DNA from: Carallia brachiata | Lineage: Eukaryota > Streptophyta > Magnoliopsida > Malpighiales > Rhizophoraceae | Assembly: GCA_021464245.1 (NCBI GenBank) | Contig: JADCRB010000124.1 | Location: forward strand, 62,001-126,000 | Length of the DNA stretch: 64,000 bases | Direction of reading: 5' to 3' | Shown here: piece after piece, positions 50,410-63,449 of the stretch | Layout: every line of letters begins with the position of its first letter | How positions within the stretch are numbered: the first letter of the stretch is position 1 | Translations under genes and position numbers: made by a program | The notes under the pieces: model-generated | The model's input: only the letters and a program-made list of their open reading frames with translations | Databases searched by the model: none | Told to the model about the DNA's origin: nothing

Positions 50410-51399
50410 TTAGTTTTGCAATAAAGTCATTTTTGAAAACCCAATATATGACCATATTCATTGAACCGTGGGGGAATCATATAAAAAATCAACATTCAGT
50501 TTGGAGTGCAGTGATTAGGATAGAAAGAATGAGAGGATAAAGAAAATCCAAACTTTCAGCTGTTTGGAGTGAATTTGCGAATGAGAGGGAGTAAAAAGCA
50601 AAGGAAAACAGATGAAAATTGATGTGGGACCCACATGAATTTTGTTCTTCCCAAATTGGAGAGAAAGCGAGAGAAAGCTGTCAGAAAACATCTAAGTATA
50701 CAATAAATTTACAGAATTGCCCTCGTCAATTTCGGTCAGCTCCCATTTCCTATTAGCCGAATGATAGCCACGTGTACAATATTTGAACAAAGAAACTTGC
50801 AATCCACAAATCACATATGTATACAAATCACACATGCACATTAGTTTTATATATTATATAAATATATAAATTAAGATTTCAGAAAAAAAAATTAATAATT
50901 AACATTGGTTAAAAAAACGTGATCATATTGTGATTAAAATAGGGATAAATTTATTTTATAATTAAAAAATTCTTTCTCTACTTTCTCCTCATATCCAAAC
51001 ATATTATTTTTTCTCAATTTTCTTTTTTCACATTTCTCTTATCACTCCAGACAATATAAAACAAATTATATTTTCTCCTTTCACTTTCTTTTTCTTCACT
51101 TTCTCTTCTCACCTCTTTTACATTCCTAACAAAGAGCAAGGCAACAAATTGACTCCCTTTACCAACTCTATGTTCCATTAATTTTACGTGGGGCTTTGAC
51201 ACTAATCAAGACAACAAGTTTAAACATTGTTGATAAGGATAAATCATGGTCTGAGTCTGACACTTCAAGTATCAACGAAGCCCCACTACACTGTATCAAA
51301 AAAGAAACCTCAGTTAATGACCATCATACGGTACCAAAACAAAAGAGTAAATGATCATCATACGTAGCAGTCTATCATGATTGCTGCATCATTCATCAT
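50410..51399. repeat. Direct duplication, right copy, interrupted by a MITE
   Basis: Matches 43699-44043. The match runs 50410-50492, breaks for an insertion of about 640 bp, then resumes at 51137-51399. The left copy therefore shows the empty site. Confidence 0.88.
50493..51136. mobile_element. MITE-like insertion in the right duplication copy
   Basis: Borders are set by comparison with the uninterrupted copy at 43699-44043. CAA occurs on both sides (50490-50492, 51137-51139), consistent with a 3 bp target duplication. The first 16 bases (CATTCAGTTTGGAGTG) match the inverted last 16 (CTCTTTGTTAGGAATG) at about ten positions. GTTTGGAGTG-like words recur inverted inside. No coding. PIF/Harbinger or CACTA type would fit a 3 bp duplication. 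Confidence 0.6.
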
Positions 51400-53431
51400 G
51401 AGACATCGTTCTGCAGATTCATTAAGGTCTTGTTATACCTTTGTTTTTTTTTTGTTTTTTTTTTTCCTTTGTTATGCTCGATGTCATCGCGTTAAGCTAC
51501 TATTTCAATTGTTTTGCGCTCTCGGCTCTCCCAAGTTTATATTTTCAATATATGTATAAGAATCACAAACTCCCACGTGAGAATATTCCAAGTATAAAGT
51601 TCCGTGATGGACATCACAGACTCAATAAAAAGCGCAAAAGAAAAAGGTGCGATATTATTGGTGTGGAGGGCATAAAATTTGCGATAAATTTGGGCAAGAT
51701 TCAACTACTAAAAATTTTTAAACTGGACATTATTTTTTAATTTAAAATTTTAAAATATTATTTTATAAGTCTTCTTTATTTATTCTCTTTTTTTCAATAA
51801 AAAATTAATTAATAATGAGTTGTACAATAATTTTTTTATTCTTATAAATAGACTCTAATTTAATTACTTACCTAATTACACTATAATTTTTTAGAAATTT
51901 TAAACGACTGTGTGTTTCCTTTTCAGTAAACAAAAGAGAGATCTAGTCCTTCCCAACCCGAAATTGTTGTTAATATCTAGGTGATGAAATTTTGATTGGA
52001 TTTCTTAGAAAATTGGTATAGAAGTTGAAATAGTTTCTCACACAATAACGCATTTTATTCATTTGACAATGTTCTTTTACGCAAGGCAAATTAAGTTCAT
52101 GATATTTAAGTTGAAAAACAAATCAAATATTTGGCAAAGCAGCCAACTAAAATGTTTTTTTTTTTTTGGTGAATTAATTCTGATTGGGTCTCCAAATCTA
52201 GAACATAAAGTCCAGCAGTGAGTTAAAACTCGTTGGTTCAAAATTTCAGTTAGATATTGAGTCCGGCGTAACCAAAACAAATTATATGATGATGTCCATT
52301 TGGCTTTGGGACATCCGTTTAAGTAGGAACCGAAACAAACATTGTTTTGTTGGTGTCTGGTAATGGTACTCAATCATTAAATAGCGGAATTAGCAAAAGG
52401 TGTTTGGGCAAAAAGTGACAGGGAGGCGAGAAAGCGGTGGACACGCATGAGTTGATTGCCACGCAGAAAGTGAATATGATGAATACAAACCTCTTTGGTA
52501 TGAGAGTGACAGATTCCCCCATTCCACTTCCTATGTGAATGTGAATCTTCTTATATACGTGCATTTCCCCCAGTGGTAGTGAATAGTTGTCACCATCATT
52601 ATCTTATTCTTATTCATTATGTGCCAACGATATAATGATGATGCACCTAGCAAGCAATACCATCATCCGTTTGTGGGGCAGATGCTTTTTGTTCAATTCT
52701 ACTTTGTGTGCATCAACAGTTTGCAGTATTGAGAAGAGAGACCCTTCAAGAACAAGAAGTATGTTATTTATTTTGTTTATCCTTTTCTTTGGAATTGGAA
52801 ATGAAATGAGGAATTTTCTCCCTCGCGACTAAGAATTCAACCACCATCCTGATTCATTATCTGCCGCAAGACCAGCGCACTAGTACTCATCTCAGCATTA
52901 ATCGAGTAGGCACACTTGAAAAACCATATGATCCAGGAATATTTTTCGCCCTTTTCCACAAAGGCTGTAAAATCATAATCAGCAGTCAGTTTCCACTGAG
53001 GTCGTAAGTGCGCTCACATTAATAATAATGATTTATTATTTTGTTTACAAGAATGCCAACAAGATTCGATATGTAGTACCAAAATCTTATCAAACTTTTT
53101 TGAAAAAAGAAATATTGTTCACACAACATTAGCGGCCTCAAATTCATAGTCCTCTAGTATTTCTGAAATGTTATACAGAGTTATTTCTGACTTATTGAAA
53201 AAAAAAATTAATTAATTATATTTGGTATGGATTATAACGTTATTAGATACATGCTTAATTTTTGATGGAAAAAAAGTGGGACAACAAACGGTTCCAAAAT
53301 ATTAAGCAAGCTTCATCGATCCTATTTCTATATATTAAGCAAGGTTTATTGGTCCTGACGTTGAGCACATTGATGACCGAAGCCTCTGTTGTGGAACTCC
53401 ACCAGGTAAGATACGTGCAAAACACACCAAA
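51400..53431. other. Intergenic AT-rich DNA
   Basis: No supported gene. Poly-T and A/T-rich tracts, and a few short frames without motifs. 53345-53405 ends in a CAG|GTAAGA splice-donor-like sequence behind an open frame ([15 protein letters not shown]) that I cannot assign. Confidence 0.45.
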
Positions 53432-53659
53432 ATGGCAGCCCCCCTTTTTGGAGTGAAGCGAGGGGAAGGACTTTTATTGGTAATGTTTGTTGAATTCTTG
53501 GGATTTACAGATTGCGAATGGAAGGGACAAGCAGGGAATCCTTGCGCTGCATCATCGGATTGGTGCTGCAGTGGCATTTGCAAGTCGGTAGAGAGAATGG
53601 AGGAAGTGCACCAGCACTGTGGGGAAGGTGATGGCGCAATCTGGCAAACAAGTTTCTGA
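53432..53659 (+). CDS. Possible small Cys-rich (knottin-pattern) peptide
   Basis: A 75-codon ATG frame. Residues 14-25 are hydrophobic ([12 protein letters not shown]), which could act as a secretion signal. Six cysteines follow at residues 28, 38, 45, 46, 50 and 63, spaced C-9-C-6-CC-3-C-12-C and including CCSGIC. This resembles the inhibitor-cystine-knot layout of plant knottins, although the first loop is long. Doubts: another frame over the same DNA is also open ([20 protein letters not shown] then [16 protein letters not shown] further on), an AG acceptor-like site lies at 53509-53510, and the signal is preceded by charged residues. It could equally be an exon of an unrecognised broken gene. 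Confidence 0.28.
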   Translation: MAAPLFGVKRGEGLLLVMFVEFLGFTDCEWKGQAGNPCAASSDWCCSGICKSVERMEEVHQHCGEGDGAIWQTSF

Positions 53660-56600
53660 AGATTGCACCTCTTGCATTTCCCTGGTCCTGGTGGATGTTC
53701 AATTCAATGTATACTGTGAGACCAAGGGGTTTGCTTCAGACAAAACCATCAGCCTGAATTTTGTCCAACGATTCCTCGGACAGCCAGGGTACATAGTACA
53801 TAGGAAGGAATGACGATGCCTTTTAGTCTTCAGTTTTACTTGAATCTCCAGAGATTATTAGACTTATGGAACTGAGCATGTTGGATACAGAGCGTACTGA
53901 ATGTGGTCCATTATAAGACTCTAAGTTAACCACCCCTCTATCACTAGTCACCATTATTATTTCCAACGCTGTATAAAGGCTACATATCATATTGGTACCG
54001 TAGAATTACAAATGGTAGGTTTTATTTTGTTGAACAGTCTTTCCTGATGCGGAAGGAAGGTGACTGACTGGTCATTGTGCGATCAATGGAAGAAATGTGA
54101 TGGAATTTAGATTGAGATTTTTTTTCTTTTTTTTTTCGCTTTCTTTCGCTGCTAATTAAATTAAATGGGTGAGGCAATGAGGGTGAGTGTGAGTCATTTG
54201 GGTTGGCAGCTTATGGGAATTATTGCCAAGCCCAAAAAGGCAAATGCCCGGATTAAGCCCAAAGGAAAAAGCTACATTTCTGAAAGAAGAAATGTCCGAA
54301 TTGTTGTCATAACGCAAGTAGGTGAATTTAATGTACAACCGACCAAATTGCATGCAATTAATTATAAGAAGAAAATTGCTTCTTATATTTAGTTGCACAT
54401 GTAATTCGATCAGTTGGACATTAAATCCGACTGGTTACATTAAGGCAGCAATTTAGGTACATTTTTTTCTAAAAACGTAAGAGTACTCAATCTCAAAATA
54501 CGAAATGACATATCCAAAAGAATGTTCATTATCCCAATGGACAAAACAAAAAAAAAAAAAAAAAAAAGGAGGCTACTGATACAATTAGCATATCTTTGCT
54601 AAGTTAGATTTTTGTTTTTTTTTTTTTTCAACAAAGTCTTTCCAGCATGGAATCGAATGTAATGTAAGTATAATTTTGAATGAAAATAGTAATGGAGAAT
54701 ATATGGGCGCTTCTCTTTTTTCTACTGCAATAACATGAACTCTATTTTCATAATAATATATGTCAGTTGTTTTCCTTTTTCCCATCTGGCGGAGGTCCAA
54801 AGTGCAATTGTGTATATTGAACAAATTGAAAAAACATGTGGCGGTCAAAAGCTCCTCTTTGCCTTCTGCTTTCAAATTGAATCCCCTACTATTTGTGTAT
54901 GCTTCGGCGGCCAGCATGTCTTTGACTTTTGACTTTGGAGCAGGATACCCAAGCAGTTCTTACCAACGTAACCAATGTTTACAATGACGAACACATGCAC
55001 CTCAATTCCCGTATTTCATTGCAAAACTGAACTTTACCAAATCAGGAAAATTCATTGTAACAACAACGTAACTAGTATATATACTAATTAATAATAGTGA
55101 CCTTGTCTGTTTTGTTCCCGCAAAGTAGATGATTTATGGCCAAGCACCTAATCGTCTCTTCGATTTAATTTAATTAAACTTGCCCTGGCTCAAACTAAAT
55201 TAATTAATTATACTATCGAAAAACATCTACGACTATTTTCATATGCAATATAATAAAAAAGCTTAAAATATCGAGTCGATTATTTAAAAGATTATTTAGA
55301 AGATGAAGGGCTGTTTCCTGGTAATGGCACCAAAATAAGTTTGAGCACAATTTACACAAGGGAAACGGATCATTAGTTTATTTGTTTACCATCATTTCTT
55401 ATTGTTACTTTTCCGGTGAACGCTACTTTTGTGTTTTGAAACTTTCTCGCAGTCGGGTCCAAATCGTTGAAGTTGAACAGCAGCTATTCGACGCACCGAC
55501 CGACCAATTCTCTTCCGAAATGGTCATGCTTTCCTCGCACACTTTCTTTCCGACCAACTAACTCTCGCTCAAATGACCATCCTATCCTCATAATTTTTTT
55601 TTTACCTCTTTACCCTTTAATGTTTTTGTATGCTTTGTTCTAAAAAGAAATATGTGTGTGTGCGCGGGCTCGGTTAGTCCAACTCCAAGCCACAATTGCA
55701 ACCATTTTGTTTGTTAATTGCTTATTCTGTCTCAAACAATTGTGTAAAGTCAATTTAGAACAGGCAGTTAGTTCTTATTAAATTTGCGTCCAAGCATTCC
55801 ATCAGTTTCACAAATAATTCTAATTTTTTTCTGGCTTATTAGATACCCAACAAATCAAAAAAATAAATATACAATAAAGAATGACTTTCCTACTCTCCAT
55901 AATATTTTTTATTCTACAAGTAGGCCAGATAGTCTAATAAAAGAAATCCAACTTACTAAGGGCATCTTTGTAATCTTCCCACATAATGTTAGGTCCACTT
56001 CTTCAATTTGATCAAATTCAAATTATACTAGGAATTCTTAATTAACTTCCTTACAAGGTAGATGTGGAAATTGGAATTTTATTCTATGTATTACGGAGAA
56101 TACTTGTTAAGTTAGTTGACATTCATATAAATTGTTAGGTATCAAATATTTCATCATGTCTTCTTTATAGTTTATTGTTGATAATAGTTATAGGATTAAG
56201 GCTTGACTTTTTCACGTTTGTTTTATTCAACCGCTTTAGGTTATACTAACTGTGTGTTTGGGATGGTGGAATTGGGGGATAGAGGAAGGAATTATGGTGG
56301 AATGAAGAAAATATAAGTGTTTTGAAGAGGATGAAGAAGGAAAAGAGAAAAAAAAAAAAAAAAGGTGAGGACATGGACAATGGGTGTCGCCTTTGCAAGG
56401 TGCAATTTCTTTTTGAGTTTAACTAAAAGGACATAAAAAATAATTATAAAATAATTATATAAATGAGTTTAAATTTAATAAATAATTAAAAATTTATTTT
56501 TTTAATTTAATTATAAACGTACTTAATATTACTTAAATGTACTTAGTATTATCTTAATTCTTGATTTTAAAAAAATTATATTTTTAATATCTATTCTGCG

Positions 56601-58800
56601 ACTACTTTTTATATCTTTCTAATTTTTCTTGTTTTTTTAAGCTATGAAATTATATTTATACCCTTTCTTTCATTTTTTCACTTTTTACTTTTTAGGAGTA
56701 AGTTTAATATTACAGCACATTATTTTTTCTCCTACTATTCACTTATTTTCAAATAAAATATTTTTACCATTCTCTCCTCGTATTACACCTTCTCAAATAC
56801 AAACATGTTAGCATTGTTTTTTTCTTTCAATATTTATTTCTTTTACTTTCATTCCTCGTATATTCCATGCATCTTCTTTCTTGTTCAAACTAGTAACCTA
56901 TAGGTTACCTATTGAAAGCGAAAAAATCCAAGAACAATAGAGTTTTGTTTTTGCGCATTAAAAACTGTCATTGGATTGCCAATTAATAATAAAAGATAGT
57001 TCTATTTTTTTTGTTTTTCCTCATCCAATGCATCTCCAAAAATAATAGAGACTTTATTTATCTAAAGGAAAAAACAGAATGGTACTCCGCCCCTCCCCCC
57101 CAAAAAAAGAGAAAAAAATGGATAGTTTTAAAGGAGCTCTTTTTTTTTTTTAATTGTGTGAATTTCAAATAAGGAAATAATGTCGAATAGCAATTAAATA
57201 GATGTAATTGTTTAGTAGTATAGAAAAAAACAATATGACCATTGCTTGTGTGATTGAAATGGTAAAGAGGTTCATTTTTATATGAGAGATCACAAGTATA
57301 AATTTTTGTTAAGTTAAATGGTAAAATTAAATACAATATTGATTATGAGTGATAATAAATAATTTGATGATATTTAATATATTTGTAGGGTTTACTCCCT
57401 TATAAGTTGAATGTGAATAATATAACTTACTTGCTATAGTCCTCCAGGGCAATCTTTCATGATGGCCTGAAAGTACTATCCATCCTCATCTACTTCATCT
57501 AAAAAAAAAAAAAAAGTATTATTATATAATTTAATTTTAAATAATATAAAATAATTATATAATTTATTTAATAATATTTAATACTTTATTTATTATTTTT
57601 AAATTTTAGTTTTTTAATAGTATATATTATTTTGTGAATATTTTGATTTATTTAAAGAATCTTATAAATTTAAAAAAAAAAAAACGTAAGGAAGTAATTG
57701 CTAAAAATAAGGAGAAAAAGAACAAGAAAATAAGAAAGAAGGAAAACGTGAAAAATGGGGACGCGGTGACTAGCGACCACAGGAGTAGGCCTCCGACCAA
57801 AGCCAGCCCACGGTTTCCCGTCCTCCCCGCACTCGTCTCATGACGTCACTACACAATTTTCGCAAAGCAAATTGTAAACAGAAAATTAGCATTATTTTTA
57901 TTTTCCACTGAAAATAAAACTTAATTATATAGTTTAATAAAATAACCATAAAATTTATTTTAATAATATATTAATTTGTTAAAATTTAATTATTTAATAA
58001 ATTATATTTTTTATTATCATTTTATTAATACGTAAATATTATCATTTAGCATCTCAAAACTCTGACTCTCGTGTCTCTCTCGTAGTTGTTGTGTGCAGAA
58101 CGAGTAAAACAAGTAAAACAAAGCAAAAGTAGTATAAAAATCCGGTGCATTTACATTCGCTGCTGCTGCAACGACCAGCAAATTTAGGATATTATAACAA
58201 ATAAATAAATTTTAAATATTAATTTTGTTAGTGCAGTAAATTTTGAATACTCGCACCAAACACTCTGTACTGCAATTTCTCTCCCTTCTTCTCAAAAATT
58301 TGTTGGATTCGCTTATTAATTTATACCTAAGAAAGAGGCGATAATTGGCCTTTTTTTTAACAAAAAAAAAAAAAGAAGAAGAAGAAAAGAAAACTTATAA
58401 ATCGGGGGGAAAGGAGGAAAAAACAAAACCAAATGACGAGGGATGGGATGGGGGTTTGCTTGGGATAATATAAAAATCTGAACAACACGCGTTGCTCTAC
58501 CGCTCAACTCCCCAGGTCTGAAATCCTTATCCACAGCACCCCTCTATCCCGCTCCGTCTTCTTCTCCTTCTTCTTCTTCTAATCTCCCCTTCTTCCATCC
58601 TTTCTTGCCCATATCTCTTGTCCTTCTATTCTAATCCTTCCTTTCATTTCTTTTTTTTTTTGTTTTTGTTTCTATTGTTTATTGGTTAGTCCCGCCAAAG
58701 GGCTTTTTTTTTCCTTCTTTAATAAGTGGAATCATTTTCCTCTACATTTGATCTTCTTATATTCTTCTATCTTCTTCTTGTTCGTCCTCCAATATTAACA
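53660..58800. other. Long intergenic stretch
   Basis: 53660-53813 continues an open frame of unknown identity ([20 protein letters not shown]). Otherwise AT-rich with poly-A runs (54548, 56349, 57503), a putative MITE (56250-56815) and TA-rich tracts at 57.5-58.0 kb. From about 58500 the T/C-rich sequence is the promoter and leader of the START-domain gene. Confidence 0.45.
56250..56815. mobile_element. Putative MITE
   Basis: The left end CTAACTGTGTGTTTGGGA and the inverted right end CTAACATGTTTGTATTTGAGA are similar, about 565 bp apart, with A/T-rich non-coding DNA between. Target duplication not clear. Resembles the GTTTGG-ended style of the 50493-51136 insertion. Confidence 0.4.
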
Positions 58801-59003
58801 CACCCTCGAGAGAACAATCGCTGCGCTTAACGCCGCATCTCATTTCGATTGATTCAATCGAGGGCTTTCCCTCCTCTTGCTTATTCGCTTCACATTTGTG
58901 CCTTATTAGTTTTCTTTTCCTTCTTCTTCTTATTCTTCTGGGTTTTGTTCATCTGGGATTTTCTCAATTGCTTGTTCCTTCCTTCTCTCTTCTGGAAGCA
59001 ACA

Positions 59004-59004
59004 C

Positions 59005-59045
<41 letters not shown>

Positions 59046-59047
59046 AG
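59004..59047. repeat. (GA)n tract in the leader of the START-domain gene
   Basis: About 20 GA units broken by one GG step, ending roughly 30 bp before the ATG at 59079. Plant leaders often carry (GA)n, which can bind BPC/GAGA-type factors. Confidence 0.9.
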
Positions 59048-59078
59048 GGGGGGAGGGGTTAACACTTCACGGTTTCAG

Positions 59079-61610
59079 ATGGCTCTGTGGTCGCTTCTAC
59101 TCGAGATTTTGCAAAGACCCTCGGTTGGGGAAGTTATTGGCGACCTTTTCAAGTTTGTGGCTCCTTTGTGGATTGCTGTTATTGTCGGGATTCTAGTTGG
59201 ATGGGCGTGGAGGCCCAAATGGGCCTTTTTGGGCAGACAACCTTTGGATTCCTCGCTCTCTGAGAGCATTGTTAAGGCGGTGGCATCCCCCACTTGTTCC
59301 ACGTTCCCAACCTTGAACTTCTTGAAGCTTCAGCTGCCGAGTTGCATCCCTTGGATTGCAGATGACGGTGGTCAAAAGGGCTCTTTCTGAGCCGCCTCTT
59401 TCTGACGCTCGCGCTGATTCCAGGTTTGTTGGCGTAGCTTTACGTCTATGTAGCCTCTTATCCATTTAACTTGCGTTTTTGAGTCTTCTGTTTTGTAAAA
59501 TTTAACAGTGAAATGCCCTCAAAATTTGCTGAATTTGACCGGAACCGAAGATTAGCAATTTCTTGTCTTTGTTTCTTATATCTTTTTCATTCAATTCGCC
59601 AGTGCATCGCAGCTTGAGGTGGAAAAGTCTAAGCTTGTGGCTGACGACGATTTGCAGCATCTGTATAAGCTTGTTAATGAGAAAGATGGGGGTCCCCCTT
59701 GGATTCAGATGATGGATCGTTCTACTCCAACTATGAGCTACCAAGCTTGGCGCAGAGATCGTGAGGTGGGTATCCTCTTCTTTTATTCCTTTTTTCTCAT
59801 TTTTTAGGATGATAAAACCTGGAAATAAAAACTTTGAAGAGCTCCATGTTGCTCGGTGCTGTACTCACGAAACCCATGTAATTGATTGGACTGTCGTTTA
59901 AATGGATTTGCTAGAATGGCCCTCCACAGTATCGTAGTAGAACTGTTTTTGAGGATGCTACACCTGAAATGGTGAGGAACTTCTTTTGGGATGATGAATT
60001 CCGACTGAAGTGGGATGACATGCTTATATATGCTGCAACTTTGGATGAGTGCGTCATCACAGGAACCATGGTTGTTCGGTGGGTACGCAAGGTGTGGAGA
60101 TCGTTTTCATATCCTTTCTTTCCCTGATTTGTTCCATTTTTTGTAGCTTTTATTCTAACATCATGGGTCTGTTGTGGAACAGTTTCCCTTCTTTTGTAGT
60201 GACAGGGAGTACATTATAGGCCGTCGAATTTGGGATTCAGGTCGAACCTACTTCTGTGTTACAAAGGTATGAAATAGTTAAGCTGGATATAGTCTGAAAG
60301 ATCGCGATCTTCAATGGTTTTTGGCTCATTTTAGCCTTTTAATGAAATTGGATGCAGTAATTTTCAATCATATGTATTTTACTTCTGTTGTCTAAGGGAT
60401 CGTTCTTTTCACCTGCTTGTGGTGTTGGGCATTTCTGAAACTTTGTAGAGGGATATTGCTTGACGGTGTAAATTTCTTGAGCAATAAAGTACAATCTAAT
60501 GTTGTTGGAAAAGTGAATTTCCTTTTGGGGAGGGTGGATTCTAACTTTGCTATGATAGAATTCCCCATATTATGTTGATGAATACATAAGGCTGCCTCTC
60601 CTTTGTGGTCTCCTTGGTACATCTATCCATAAGATATGCCTTTTGATTAGTAATATGCGCTTGCATAGCTAATGGGTGCCAAACCATTTACTGAGATTAT
60701 ATTAATCCTCTGGTTGGGATGGCTTATAACTGGACTCACTGGTAAACTGCAACCTATTGTGAATGTAGGGACTATGGCTGTGTTTTGCGTGTCAGAGTAC
60801 TCATTTGTACTTTTAGTGCTGTTATCATTCCTTTTTCGGATCCAGTTTTGATTTGGGATAAAATATTTTTAGTGTAAATAAATATTCCCAATTTTGGACA
60901 TTTTTCTTTGCATCCATGCATAGATATCTTGGATATGTTTGGATGACATGTTGAACTTTCCTTTACATGTTTCAGGGTGTTCCCTGCACATCTGTGCCAA
61001 GGCGTAATAAACCAAGACGTGTTGATTTGTACTATTCAAGCTGGTGCATTCGTGCAGGTAATTGCATTTTCTCTCCAGTCAGTTTCCTTTTGATAGGGTT
61101 TTCCTATCTTACTTTGTTTTCAAAGCTTATATATGACTTGGATGCATGGCGGTTGGATGTGAACCAGTTGAATCAAAAAGAGGGGATGGCCAGCTGACTT
61201 CATGTGAGATTTTACTGTTCCATCATGAAGACATGGGTATCCCTTGGGAAATTGCAAAACTTGGAGTTCGACAGGGTATGTGGGGAGCCGTCAAGAAGAT
61301 CGAGCCTGGATTACGGGCATACCAGAAGCAGAGTGTGTCTGGTGCTGCACTTTCTCATTGCGCTTTCATGGCTCAGATCAATACCAAAGTGAGTGCAGAC
61401 TATTTGAGATCTTTGGAGTGTAATACCAGTGACTCTTTGGAGGTTGTAAGCGAGGATTCATCAGATAAACCACTAGGGAGGAACATACCAAAGCTTCTAG
61501 TAGTCGGTGGGGCTATTGTTCTTGCATGTACACTTGACCGGGGACTCTTGACTAAGGCTGTTATATTTGGAGTAGCAAGAAGATTCGCAAAAATTGGAAG
61601 GAGGTTGTGA
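59079..61610 (+). CDS. START-domain lipid-binding protein with N-terminal membrane anchor
   Basis: Six exons: 59079-59423, 59603-59765, 59915-60091, 60183-60266, 60976-61057, 61168-61610; about 430 residues. Residues about 25-45 form a membrane helix (FKFVAPLWIAVIVGILVGWAW). The START fold runs from DDDLQHLYKLVNEKDGGPPW through FFWDDEFRLKWDDML, IIGRRIWDSG, DLYYSSWCIRA, LLFHHEDMGIPWEIAKLGVR and GMWGAVKKIEPGLRAYQ. A second hydrophobic stretch near the C-terminus (LLVVGGAIVLACTLDRGLL) suggests a second anchor. The family (PCTP-like, plant START type) binds or transfers lipids at membranes; the ligand is unknown. The ATG at 59079 begins MALWSLLLEIL, as expected. In exon 1 the frame breaks near 59367 (one base extra or two missing): downstream KRALSEPPLSDARADS is in another frame that fits the splice phase. 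I read this as an indel error. Confidence 0.92.
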
Positions 61611-63449
61611 TTAACAGCATTTTTATTCCGCAATGCTAGGGATTGCCAGCAAGGAGAAGAGAAGGGAGGGCTGTAGTGAAATGGGATATGAAGCTTGTAT
61701 TCTTTTTTTCTTCGTGTTTGACCAATTGTGCTGCTTCATGTTGGGGAAATGGGAAAGGTCAATGGTCATACGGGTGTATTCGTAAAAATTTAGCATTGTC
61801 ATCAAAGCATCTCAGGCTGCAGGAATAACAAAAGTTTTCTCGCCCCTCTTTTTTCGCAGGTGTCCTGTAATTTTTCGTTTGCTAATTTAAAGCCTAGAAG
61901 TATCTTCCACGAGGATTTGCTAAAATATATTGAATAAGACTGATGCATGGAATAGTCAGAAAAACTACATCCAAGGGACATATCGTAGTCAACGAAGATT
62001 TGTCGCGGCTGCCATTTGACTTGTAGAGGAGTTGGCCAGGCTCCATAATGGGATGGTGGATGGGCATCCATCCGCGTACTTGACGTACCTTTGACTAGCC
62101 AAGTTTTGGTAGAATAAGTTTCTGCGTGTTTAGGGCGGAGTTTGGAGGGAAACGGAATCATGGATGGCTAATGTTCTTCCTCTTCTAAATTCAGAATATG
62201 AATTTGAGATTCATATCTTGAGAGCTTAGACTTTGAATTATTGTGGTGCCCTCTTGAATAGTGAGAACTAATTCATAAATCTCTCAGAAGTAACTTGACG
62301 GATGTCTTAATTAAAATCTTGAATATAAAAAGTAAAGAAAAAAGATTGGTTTGAAAAATGCGTTTTTATTGTTCAGGAGAGAACCGTAATGAGATATTGC
62401 TGTCGACAAAATCAATGCAAGAGTCCCGGACTTGAATTGGGACACTGTCTTGTGTGGATTTGCCTGAGCAAGAAGCCGAAGCTAACAAAATAAACCTCGG
62501 ATGGCTGCCTGAATGATGAAGTGAGTGTTCCTCTCGAATTTCGAAGCCGGGGGGGCCTTTTTCTTTCATATTTTTTCTTTAGGGCACGAGAACGTGGCAG
62601 GACACCACAACAACTGACCATCTTTTCAGGCCCAGCCCCTCCTCCAGCAAAATTTAATTTGGGCTTGCAAAATTTTAATTCAGTAAATCCAATAGTAGTA
62701 GCCTACTCAAGTTGAGCACTATCTTTTTTTTTTTTTTTTTTGAGCGGACAAGTTGGCAACGGGAGCGGGATGGCAATCCTTTGAATGGAACGATGGCGGC
62801 ATTGATTTTTTTTTTTCAATTAATTAATTTCGATTCAAATTTAAGATGATGATCTTATAAATAAAAGAATCAGAATAAATAAAAGAATCAGAAATAAAAT
62901 TCTATTTGCTTTTTTATTTATGTTTCCCTCCTTTTTGGATTGATCTGATTAAATGAGCGCAGGAAATAACAACGATCAAAAGACGGATATCTATATTAAA
63001 GAGGGTAAAATTATCTCTTTAAAATAAAAAGTAAAAATAATCATTTGAATCTTCCTAACTTTATTACTTTAATTTTCTAAATTTGACTCTTTCAGATTTT
63101 ACTCAAAAAGTAGACCCCTCCAAGCCGAGAGGACCTATTTGGCGTCCTATCAGCATTAGATAACATACCATACCAAGAAAAACGACGCTAAGGTCTCCAA
63201 ACCATAGTTAGAACACCCCCCCCCCCCTCCCCGCCTCTCCAACCCACAAAGGAAAGAGCACAAACAATACGGTACGTGTGTTGAGTTGAAGACGACGAAT
63301 TGCAAATTGCAAGAAGAGTGACACAAATATCTCAGCCATCTATGAATAATATAAGAAGTTAAGAACCCATCGCTATAATGGAAGATATCTATATACGTCT
63401 TTCCAATTATTTTGGAATATTTAAGGTGGAAAGTCAGCAGAAGTAGTTG
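61611..63449. other. Intergenic; START gene 3' UTR then AT-rich DNA
   Basis: 61611 to about 61950 should be the 3' UTR. A poly-T run lies at 62725-62741 and a C-rich run at 63217-63230. No frame with recognisable features on either strand. Confidence 0.5.

Noticed and set aside
54165..54392. Plus-strand 75-codon frame, Lys/Arg-rich
   Set aside because: No recognisable motif, no splice or promoter context, overlaps an equally long opposite-strand frame.
59075..59465. Minus-strand frames of 75 and 90 codons
   Set aside because: Antisense of the START-domain exon 1; no motif and no splice support.
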